From assembly GCA_029624815.1 (NCBI GenBank), contig JARSSH010000011.1, positions 1 through 32,850 on the forward strand: a stretch of 32,850 nucleotides of DNA, in the 5' to 3' direction. Origin of the DNA: Candidatus Competibacter sp. GTDB taxonomy: Bacteria > Pseudomonadota > Gammaproteobacteria > Competibacterales > Competibacteraceae. The notes under the pieces were generated by a model. It saw only the letters and a list, made by a program, of their open reading frames with translations, was not told the origin of the DNA and did not search any database. Below, in pieces: positions 1 through 7,815 of the stretch; within the stretch, counting starts at the first letter, position 1, and each line of letters starts with the position of its first letter. Both the position numbers and the translations under genes were made by a program.

Positions 1-117
1 TTGCCGCGTAGCTTTGCCCTCAACCTGTTGCGTTTCAATGGCATCAGTAATATCAGCTTGGGCCTCTATGACAATGCCCTCAACTTCGACCGGCTCCTCG
101 CCTACCAAGGACTCTAG
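1..117 (+). CDS. Transposase C-terminal remnant (DDE, ISAs1-like), cut by window edge
   Basis: The first frame is open from base 1 to a TAG at 115-117 and encodes 38 residues, including SFALNLLRFNG and NALNFDRLLAYQGL. This ALNLLR...NAL pattern resembles the extreme C-terminus of ISAs1-like DDE transposases. The family assignment is from memory of the motif and is moderate at best. The catalytic domain would lie upstream of the window, so I cannot say whether the gene is intact. It sits directly next to the IS110 insertion, so several mobile elements have accumulated here. Confidence 0.45.
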   Translation: MPRSFALNLLRFNGISNISLGLYDNALNFDRLLAYQGL

Positions 118-130
118 CGTTGAATAGCCC

Positions 131-149
131 TGCCTCACCCCCGACTCCT
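131..149. repeat. Left half of a palindromic dispersed repeat split by IS110
   Basis: The bases CTCACCCCCGACTCCT match the intact repeat copy at 5225-5240. Similarity stops after the CT at 148-149 and resumes at the CT at 2761-2762. The repeat was therefore the target site of the IS110 element, and CT is the core shared by both ends. Confidence 0.75.
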
Positions 150-312
150 TGTATGTTTGGAATCGGTTAAAGTTTTGGTGAACGTGGTAGCGCGATACCC
201 CTCTGGGACGCCAGAGCCCGTGGGAGCGCCTGAAGCGCCACGTTCGTTTTCTGGTGAACCTAAAGCCCGGACAGTTGCCGGGGTCAGAACCCGCATCGTG
301 CAAGGTTGGGAG
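150..312 (+). ncRNA. Predicted IS110 bridge RNA
   Basis: Two nested stem-loops are visible. The first (180-245) has an outer stem GAACGTGG/CCACGTTC and a terminal hairpin CTCTGG-GACG-CCAGAG (201-216). Its internal loop holds ACCCCT (197-202), which matches 5 of 6 bases of the left target including the CT core, and GTGGGAG (220-226), which is fully complementary to the right target CTCCCAC at 2763-2769. The second (257-307) has an outer stem AACCT/AGGTT and a terminal hairpin GGGT-CAGA-ACCC (281-292). Its internal loop holds ACAGTTG (271-277), identical to the right end of the element at 2754-2760, and CGTGCA (297-302), which pairs with the left end TGTATG (150-155) using two G-U wobbles. This is the target-loop and donor-loop plan of IS110 bridge RNAs. 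Exact RNA ends are unknown. Confidence 0.74.
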
Positions 313-556
313 AGGAACACCGTCATGACCCAGATCGACAACGCGCTGGCGGAAGCCGTCCAGGCCGCTCTCCACGCCGAGCGCCGCCCGCCCGGGGCGG
401 CGGTGATCCCGCCCGCCTCCGAGGCGATCCCGCCACCGCCCGATCCCGACCGCTGGGTGGGGATCGATATCGCCAAGGCCCATCTGGATGTGGCAACGTG
501 GCCGGCGGTCGAACGGTGGCGAGTCGCCCGCGATGACGCGGGGTTGGTGGCCTTGA

Positions 557-1036
<480 letters not shown>

Positions 1037-1083
1037 TCATCTTTAGGAAAGTAAGTGACACCGAGGTGTCTGGAGAATCGACG

Positions 1084-2322
1084 ATGAGCGTACCTTTTGG
1101 CACAGCGAACAGCATGCCGCATCCCGAGTTAGAGAGGCTGGCCGGCGAGTTGGCCAAGCACATTAAAAGCGAGCAAGACATCGCGGCCTTGAGCCGGCGG
1201 TTGCTGAAGCTGACGGTGGAAAGTGCCTTGAAAGCCGAACTGGACGAGCACTTGGGCCACGAGCGGCACGCGCCGGCCGGGCGCGGCAGCGGCAACAGCC
1301 GCAACGGCTATTCGGGCAAAACGCTCAAGGGCGATTTGGGTGAGATCCCGCTGCAAACGCCCCGGGATCGCAACGGCACGTTCGAGCCGCAACTGATCGC
1401 CAAAGGCCAAACCCGGTTGGCCCGCCTGGACAGTCACATTCTGGCCTTGTACGCCAAGGGGATGACCACGCGCGACATCGCCGATACGCTCCAGGAACTC
1501 TACGGAACCGAGGTCTCGCCGGCGCTGGTCGCCAAGGTCACCGACGCGGTCTGGGACACCGTGCAAACCTGGCAAGGCCGCCCGCTGGAAACGGTCTACC
1601 CGATCCTGTATCTGGATGGTCTGGTGATCAAGGTGCATCAGGATAACCGAGTCATCAACAAAACGATGCACGTTGCCTTGGGCGTAAACCTGGCCGGCCA
1701 CAAGGAAGTCTTGGGCCTGTGGCTCGCCGAAACGGAGGGCGCCAAGTTTTGGCTGTCGGTGTTGACGGAACTGCAAAATCGAGGGCTGAAGGACGTGTTC
1801 GTCATCGGCGTGGACGGCTTGACCGGCTTTCCCGAAGCCATTCGGACGGTCTATCCGCGCGCCCAGGTACAACTGTGTATCGTGCATCTGGTGCGCAACA
1901 CCTTGCGCTACGTCGCCGACAAGGACTGTCGGGCGGTGGTGGCCGACGTGAAGCGGATTTACCAGGCGGCCACCGTCGCCGAAGCCGAACGGGCGCTAGA
2001 GACCCTCGCCGAACGTTGGGACGGCAAATATCCCTCGCTGAGCCGACTCTGGTTACGACACTGGGAACACGTCATCACCGCGTTCGACTACCCCCCGGAC
2101 ATCCGGCGGGTCATCTACACGACCAACGCCATCGAGTCGCTCAACAGCGTGATTCGCAAGGCCATCAACAACCGCCGCATTTTCCCCAGCGACCGCTCGG
2201 CGCTGAAAGTGGTGTACTTGGCCGTTGAGCAAGCCGCGAAAAAGTGGACAATGCCGGTCCAGAACTGGAAACAGGCCCTCAATCGCTTCGCCATCCAGTT
2301 CGAGGGCCGGTTGCCACTCTGA
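1084..2322 (+). CDS. IS256-family (mutator-type) transposase
   Basis: The product of about 412 residues is a full-length DDE transposase that catalyses movement of the surrounding element. The catalytic triad is visible as Asp in YLDGLVIK, Asp in VIGVDGLTGFPEAI and Glu in TTNAIESLNS, all in typical mutator-family context. The N-terminal half has the usual ELDEHLGHERH segment followed by NSRNGYSGKTLKG. I chose ATG 1084 because GGAG lies at 1072-1075, 8 nt upstream. The earlier in-frame ATG at 1033 lies inside the left inverted repeat and has no clear ribosome site. No frameshift or stop is seen, so the gene could supply active transposase. Confidence 0.95.
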   Translation: MSVPFGTANSMPHPELERLAGELAKHIKSEQDIAALSRRLLKLTVESALKAELDEHLGHERHAPAGRGSGNSRNGYSGKTLKGDLGEIPLQTPRDRNGTFEPQLIAKGQTRLARLDSHILALYAKGMTTRDIADTLQELYGTEVSPALVAKVTDAVWDTVQTWQGRPLETVYPILYLDGLVIKVHQDNRVINKTMHVALGVNLAGHKEVLGLWLAETEGAKFWLSVLTELQNRGLKDVFVIGVDGLTGFPEAIRTVYPRAQVQLCIVHLVRNTLRYVADKDCRAVVADVKRIYQAATVAEAERALETLAERWDGKYPSLSRLWLRHWEHVITAFDYPPDIRRVIYTTNAIESLNSVIRKAINNRRIFPSDRSALKVVYLAVEQAAKKWTMPVQNWKQALNRFAIQFEGRLPL

Positions 2323-2739
<417 letters not shown>

Positions 2740-2760
2740 TGAGTCGCTTCAACACAGTTG

Positions 2761-2843
2761 CTCTCCCACTGGGAGAGGGGAGCGCGTCGGCGCGGGGTGA
2801 GGGTGTGGCGGGCAAGCAACCACAATGGATTCAGGATTGCCAT
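2761..2843. repeat. Right part of the palindromic dispersed repeat
   Basis: This stretch begins CTCTCCCACTGGGAGAGG and ends with the shared tail GCAAGCAACCACAATGGATT. It aligns closely with 5239-5320. It contains a small inverted repeat CTCTCCCACTGGGAGAG, and with the left half at 131-149 it forms an outer CTCACCCC/GGGGTGAG stem. It lies just past the 3' end of the kinase gene. Confidence 0.8.
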
Positions 2844-2859
2844 GTTGGAATCGACCGTA

Positions 2860-5088
2860 TTACCGCCGCTGTTGCGGGATGGAGTCCGAGCGCTCGCTGT
2901 AGCGGGAGGACCAGCGATCGCGGCGTTCCACTTGGGCGGTCTCGCCGTTGCCACTCACCGCTCGGCTGACGCTTTCCAGACCGCGCCGCACTTCCGACCC
3001 CACCGCTGTGCTGGTGCGACTGACCCAACGGGTGAAGGTTTCGGGCCGATTGTGGACACCGCCCGCCGCGCCCGTCGCCGGATTGGAGCGGCTTACCAAT
3101 TCGATGGGCGGTTTGGCGGACGGAATGGCCCGCGTCGTGTTGGAGCGGCTCACCAGCTTAATCGGTGGCAGGATCGGCGGTGTCGGTTGCGAGCGGGATT
3201 TCAATTCGATCGGCGGTAGCGCCAACGCGGTGGGTTGTGACTGCGATTTCGGTTCGATGGGCGGCGAGGTTGGCGGCGGTTGTGGCCGAGAGGCGGTGCG
3301 GGCGACCGATGGCTTGGTGGGCGCGGCGACCGGTCGAGTCGTGCTCGAAGCGATAGGTGCCGTTTTGGCGGTGTGGCGGGCGCTGGCGGTCGGAGCGACT
3401 TTTTCGGTGCGGCGCGACGCGGCCTGAGGCGCGGTCGCCTTCGGCGCTGGTTTGGCGATCCGCGCATCCGTTGCGGGCGCGTCTTCCTCGACGAAGGGCG
3501 CGGTGGGGGCCGCTTTGGCGGTTCTTGCCGGGGTCGGGTGTTTGGGCCGAGTCGGCCGGATGGGTTTCCGCGCGGCGGGCGCCACGGTTTTGGGGGGTGT
3601 GGTGACCGCCGCCGGCTCGACGGGTTCGACGGATTCGGCCTCGTCCGGAGCGGCAACGATCGTTGCCGGCCCGGTTTCGGGTTCGGTTCCGGCATCGGTT
3701 TCGGCGGGCGCCGGTGGATCGGTAGGGTCCGCGATCGGCGCGGTGTCTCTATCCTGGGGCGGTTCCGGCATGGTGAGGAAGGTCGGTGGCGTCGGTGCAT
3801 CGGCGACCGCGGCTGCCGGGGTCGGGAGCACGGCCGGTTGCGTCGGCGGCGCGACATCGAATGCCGCTGGGGCGCTGGCGACAGCGTCCGGCGGCTCCCC
3901 ACGATCCTGCGGGGTCCGATCGGGCGTATGGAGGACGAGCGTCCAGGCCAGTGCGCCCGCCAGCCCGAGTATCCCGGCCAGCCCCACCGAGCGCCGCAGC
4001 CAGGGCGAAAAAACCGGCGTGGCGGCACGGTGCGGGTGTCGGCGCGGCGGATCGGCCGATGGCGGCAAATCCCAATCCGGTTCCGCGACCGGAGTGGACA
4101 GGATGGGTTGGCCGGAACACGCCATGTCCAGCACGGCGCGGATGGTGGCGCTGTCGGCTGGCCGGGCGGCGGGATCGCGCGCCAGCAATCGTTCGACCAA
4201 ATCCGTTAACAGGGTTGCCGCGCCGCCGTGCCCGTGTTCCGGCAGCACCGGCACCGTCCAGAACTCGATGGAGCGCCGCAGCCGTTCCCGCTCGTCTTCG
4301 GTAAGGCCGCCCAGTTGCTCGCGCCGCTGGCCGGCGCCTTCCTGTCCATGCAGGGCCAGCAACTGACCGAGCCGCCGCTGGGCTTCGGTGGTCGGCTGTT
4401 CGGTGAGGAGGCTGAACAGCAGCAGCCCGAGGGCGTAATAATCGGCGCGGTAGTCCACTACGTACTCGTAGCCGCCCGCGCCGCGGTCGATCGGCAATGC
4501 CTGTTCCGGCGCCATGGTGGCGGGGGTGCCGATGAACGAACGGGTGCTGTCGCCGTTCTCGCGCTTGAGGGAGCCGAAATCGGCCAGCTTGAGCAGATCG
4601 CCATCGTCGCCGACCAGAATGTTGCTGAGCTTAAGATCGCGGTAGACGAAGCCGGCGCGGTGGATGACCTCCAGACCCGTCAGAATTTGCCTGGCCCAAT
4701 CGAGAATGCGCGCCAGCTCCTGGGGCGGCGCGCCATTCCGGCGCTGCCGCGCCAGCCACTGGCCGAGGTTGGCCTGCAACCGTTCCAGCACCAGCACCGG
4801 CTGGTTGTCGATTTGACCGTGATCGAGCAGGGTGACGATATGCCGTGACTGTTCGGTGCTCAGGCCGTCCAGAAAGGCGATCTCCCGCTCCAGATGCGCG
4901 CGCCAGTGGCCTTGCAGGGTGGGATCGGCCTGAGACATTGCCTCGGTGTTGATGAATTTCAGGGCGGCGGCGCGTCCGGCTCCGTCGCTTGCCGCCCAGA
5001 CTTGACCGTAACTGCCGGCGCCGGGCGAAAGAATGACGCCGAGTCGGTAACTTCGACCGTTGATCGCAATCTGTTCGCCGCTTTGCAT
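2860..5088 (-). CDS. Membrane-anchored Ser/Thr protein kinase (Hanks type, PknB-like)
   Basis: The 742-residue protein has a cytoplasmic kinase domain at about 16-320: Gly-rich loop SPGAGSYGQV (21-30), ATP lysine K44 in AALKFIN, catalytic loop YRDLKLSNIL (D151, N156; Tyr replaces the usual His of HRD), DFG at 170-172 and APE in MAPEQA (193-195). A single membrane segment lies at about 368-387. The remaining 350 residues are rich in Pro, Ala, Thr and Lys and carry several imperfect copies of a P-I-E/K-L-x-S-R-S motif; no PASTA domain is seen. The start has GGAG about 8 nt upstream. The gene is divergent from the PBP-like/SEDS/FHA operon, so those proteins are candidate substrates or effectors. 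Core residues are all present, so activity is likely. The substrate is unknown. Confidence 0.93.
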   Translation of the reverse strand: MQSGEQIAINGRSYRLGVILSPGAGSYGQVWAASDGAGRAAALKFINTEAMSQADPTLQGHWRAHLEREIAFLDGLSTEQSRHIVTLLDHGQIDNQPVLVLERLQANLGQWLARQRRNGAPPQELARILDWARQILTGLEVIHRAGFVYRDLKLSNILVGDDGDLLKLADFGSLKRENGDSTRSFIGTPATMAPEQALPIDRGAGGYEYVVDYRADYYALGLLLFSLLTEQPTTEAQRRLGQLLALHGQEGAGQRREQLGGLTEDERERLRRSIEFWTVPVLPEHGHGGAATLLTDLVERLLARDPAARPADSATIRAVLDMACSGQPILSTPVAEPDWDLPPSADPPRRHPHRAATPVFSPWLRRSVGLAGILGLAGALAWTLVLHTPDRTPQDRGEPPDAVASAPAAFDVAPPTQPAVLPTPAAAVADAPTPPTFLTMPEPPQDRDTAPIADPTDPPAPAETDAGTEPETGPATIVAAPDEAESVEPVEPAAVTTPPKTVAPAARKPIRPTRPKHPTPARTAKAAPTAPFVEEDAPATDARIAKPAPKATAPQAASRRTEKVAPTASARHTAKTAPIASSTTRPVAAPTKPSVARTASRPQPPPTSPPIEPKSQSQPTALALPPIELKSRSQPTPPILPPIKLVSRSNTTRAIPSAKPPIELVSRSNPATGAAGGVHNRPETFTRWVSRTSTAVGSEVRRGLESVSRAVSGNGETAQVERRDRWSSRYSERSDSIPQQRR

Positions 5089-5118
5089 GGGGCGTACTCC
5101 AGGCTGGCCATTCTTGGG

Positions 5119-5136
5119 ACTGGATGGTAATCCAGT
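5119..5136. promoter_or_regulatory. Perfect palindrome upstream of the kinase gene
   Basis: ACTGGAT-GGTA-ATCCAGT is a perfect 7-bp inverted repeat with a 4-bp centre, lying 31 bp before the kinase start. A TTGACC on the minus strand at 5156-5161 could be a -35 box, which would put the palindrome at or next to the -10 region. It may be an operator or an mRNA hairpin. No regulator is identified. Confidence 0.35.
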
Positions 5137-5219
5137 AAACTATTGGTAGCCATCAGGTCAAGCCGCTTCGCTACTTTATAGCCATCCTATTCGGATTGTG
5201 GACGCCCGGACGATGCAAA

Positions 5220-5320
5220 CCCTCTCACCCCCGACTCCTCTCCCGCTGGGAGGGGGGAGCGCGTCCGCGCGGGGTGAGGGCGCGGCGGGCAAGCAACCAC
5301 AATGGATTCAGAATCGCCAT
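5220..5320. repeat. Intact copy of the palindromic dispersed repeat
   Basis: This copy runs from ACCCTCTCACCCCCGACTCC to the tail ending GAATCGCCAT. It matches 131-149 plus 2761-2843 and so represents the empty IS110 target. CTCACCCC near the start pairs with GGGGTGAG at 5272-5279, and CTCCC-GCT-GGGAG forms an inner hairpin. It fills the intergenic space before the PBP-like gene and supplies a misleading upstream ATG at 5302. Confidence 0.82.
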
Positions 5321-5340
5321 ATATCGTTATATCGTCGCGC

Positions 5341-7815
5341 ATGAAATCTGTATCGACACTGAACCGCGCCGCGCCGCGCCGGCTGTTGCTCCCCGTCCTG
5401 TTTGCGCTGGGCGTGGTGCTTGGCGTCGGGGCTTTGTGGGTGCGACTGGCGGCGATTTACACACGGCCGGCGCCCCTGCCGGCATCGCCGGCGCGGTTGC
5501 CGGCATCGCCGCCGCTCCGCGAGGACGCCGCGCTATTCGAGCGGTCGCTGGCCGCCGGTTTGCTGCGATCGGACGAAGATGGCCGGATCGCCATCGCCCC
5601 GGCCGATCTGCCGTTGCGTCGCATGTTCGCCCGCGTGCGCCCCGAGCTGCTGGTGTCCGACAACGGTGAGCGCGATTGGCTGGATGTACCCTGGAATGCC
5701 GAAATACAGCGTCTGCACCAAGCGCTGTATTTCAGCGCCAGTGGTCGCTACGTGCGCCGCCAAGTGGCGACATTCGACGCCCGCCGACTTCTGGCGGCGG
5801 TGCGCTGGCGATCCGAGGATTCCGAACTGAGCGGAGATTGGCGGGCGGATTGGGAGGGCACGCCGCTGATGCTGGGCGGGTCCATGCCGCTGCTGGCCGG
5901 ACGCCTGTTTTCCGAAGCGCCGCACGGCTGGCAACCCTGGCGGCGGGTGGCGCGTTGGCCGGCGCTGGAGCAGCGGTGGCCGGTGCGGTTTCGATTGATC
6001 CTGCCGCGATCGGCCCGGCCCGGCGAGCGGCTGGAATTGCTGGTGGTGGGAGGCGCCCCGACCGTGAACGGCGCCGCGGTGTTGGCCAGTGCGCCGCGCT
6101 GTTTGGAGGCGTGGCCCTGTGCCGCGCGAAATGCGCTGGCCCACTGGTTGCGGCTGGAGATGCGGGAGGGCGCGACCGAGCTGGAACTGATTTTTCAACC
6201 GCTGCCGGCCGAGGCATTCCCCGATCTTTACCGTTACGACTTTGCCCATATCCAACGGATTGACAATCGCCTGTACTGGCGCGATTTGCCGGTAACCGGC
6301 GGTGGCGATCCAGATCGACCGGCGCCGGCCGAGGTAACGCTGCGCGATCGGGATGGAACTTTGTTGTGGGAAGCCGGCCAGCCGACTGGAGCCGTGTGGG
6401 ATCTGGGGTTGGCGGCGCTGGTCGGATTGGAGCCGACGCATACCGGTTCGGTGGGCGGCGTGCTGGCTCGATTGGGCGAGCATGGCGCGGCGGCGGTCGA
6501 GGCCCGCCTGACGGTGGACCCTCGTTTGCAGCAGGCGGTGCGGCGGGCCTTGCTGGAGCGGTTGCCGGTCGTCGGCAACGCGGCGAACGAAATCGATGCC
6601 CGATGGGAAGAACGCGTGGCGAGCCTGGTCGTGCTGGATGCCGACCGGGGTGATATTTTGGCCGTGGCCGGCAGCCCGGAACCGCCGGTTGGCATCGCCT
6701 GGGGCGATCTGTCCGCGTTTGTGGCGGCCGTGCGACCGCGCCGCAGCCCGCTGTGGGTTCGAGCCTGGCAATACGATGGCGACGGGCTGGATTCGGCCGG
6801 CTCGGCGTTTGAACTGGTCGATGCCTTGTTGCTGGAACGGGAAGCCGGGCGCCAGCCGCGACTGGCGGCGGCGCTGGCCGGCCTGACCGCCGACGATCTG
6901 GCGCGGGCGGATGACGTTGCGGCGGATGCGGTATGCGATCCGGCCCGGGTCGAGGGGCGCGACCCGTCGGCGGTTTGCGATGAGCGGGGCGCGGACGGCG
7001 GGCATGCCTTGTTGGAACGGATGCGGCGCCATGGCGATGAACGGTATGGCCTGGCCCAGGCATTGCGCGATTCCTCGCGCGACTGGTTCGCTGGGTTGGT
7101 GGAAAGCACCGATGCCCGATTGTCGGACGACGCGGGATCGTCGGGCCTGGCCAGCGCACGGGCCCGGACTCCGACGGCGTTGAGGGCGGGGCAGTCCCTG
7201 CCGGCCATCGTGGCCGAACTGGGTTTCGACTCGTCCCGGGATTTGGATGGCGGCTTGTTGCCGGCCGGTTTGATCGCGGCGAACGATGTCCTGCGAGCCA
7301 GCGCGGCGATTCTGGAAGCGACGAACGATCACGGGCAAGTCCGGCGCGCGGCGCTGGGACAGCGCGTGTCCGTCACGCCGTTGCAACTGGCTGGGCTGGC
7401 GGCCACCATCGCCACCGGCCGGCGGACGCCGCCGAGAGTGTTGGCGGAACTGAATGGCCAGCCGGCGCTGGAAACCGTGGCAACCGCGCTCGACATCGCC
7501 ACCGACCGCATCCGGCGCGGTATGCGGTTGGCGCTGGACGAGGAACCGCTCCGCGCCGCTTTCGCGGGTTCGAGCTTCGATGCGATCCGGTCGGCGCTCT
7601 ACCTGAGAGCCGGCGCCGCGCGGGTGGGTTCCACGGGAACGATGTCGAATGCCTGGCTGGCCGGCTGGCTGGAACCGGGCGCGCTACCGGGTGAAAACCG
7701 ACGCTTGGCATTCGCCTGTTGGATCAGTCCCGCCGTCGGAACCGGCGGCGCGGAATGTGGCGAATTGACGGCGGCTTGGCTGGCGGCGCTGATCGAGGCG
7801 AAGGACGATGGGTGA
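5341..7815 (+). CDS. Penicillin-binding-protein-like pseudo-transpeptidase
   Basis: The 824-residue protein has one N-terminal membrane anchor (about 13-35) and a long periplasmic part. The C-terminal half follows the class B PBP transpeptidase pattern: a VASLVVLDADRGDILAVAGSP strand, a GSTFK-like motif, then GQRVSVTPLQLAG and a KTGT-like motif. The catalytic motifs are changed: SxxK is S488-A-F-E491, KTGT is S764-T-G-T, and no clear SxN is seen. It should therefore not be a working transpeptidase and may act as a structural or regulatory partner of the SEDS protein encoded next. ATG 5341 is chosen because the upstream ATG 5302 lies inside a dispersed repeat; neither has a good ribosome site. 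The frame overlaps the next gene by 8 bp. Confidence 0.8.
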   Translation: MKSVSTLNRAAPRRLLLPVLFALGVVLGVGALWVRLAAIYTRPAPLPASPARLPASPPLREDAALFERSLAAGLLRSDEDGRIAIAPADLPLRRMFARVRPELLVSDNGERDWLDVPWNAEIQRLHQALYFSASGRYVRRQVATFDARRLLAAVRWRSEDSELSGDWRADWEGTPLMLGGSMPLLAGRLFSEAPHGWQPWRRVARWPALEQRWPVRFRLILPRSARPGERLELLVVGGAPTVNGAAVLASAPRCLEAWPCAARNALAHWLRLEMREGATELELIFQPLPAEAFPDLYRYDFAHIQRIDNRLYWRDLPVTGGGDPDRPAPAEVTLRDRDGTLLWEAGQPTGAVWDLGLAALVGLEPTHTGSVGGVLARLGEHGAAAVEARLTVDPRLQQAVRRALLERLPVVGNAANEIDARWEERVASLVVLDADRGDILAVAGSPEPPVGIAWGDLSAFVAAVRPRRSPLWVRAWQYDGDGLDSAGSAFELVDALLLEREAGRQPRLAAALAGLTADDLARADDVAADAVCDPARVEGRDPSAVCDERGADGGHALLERMRRHGDERYGLAQALRDSSRDWFAGLVESTDARLSDDAGSSGLASARARTPTALRAGQSLPAIVAELGFDSSRDLDGGLLPAGLIAANDVLRASAAILEATNDHGQVRRAALGQRVSVTPLQLAGLAATIATGRRTPPRVLAELNGQPALETVATALDIATDRIRRGMRLALDEEPLRAAFAGSSFDAIRSALYLRAGAARVGSTGTMSNAWLAGWLEPGALPGENRRLAFACWISPAVGTGGAECGELTAAWLAALIEAKDDG

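Noticed and set aside
307..314. TGGGAGAG, also complementary to the right target CTCTCCCA
   Set aside because: It lies outside the folded loops and doubles as the ribosome site for the recombinase. GTGGGAG at 220-226 is in the right structural place and is preferred as the guide.
5533..7386. Long open frame antisense to the PBP-like gene
   Set aside because: It is rich in Arg, Pro, Gln and His with no domain, typical of a GC-rich shadow opposite a real gene that has clear family motifs.
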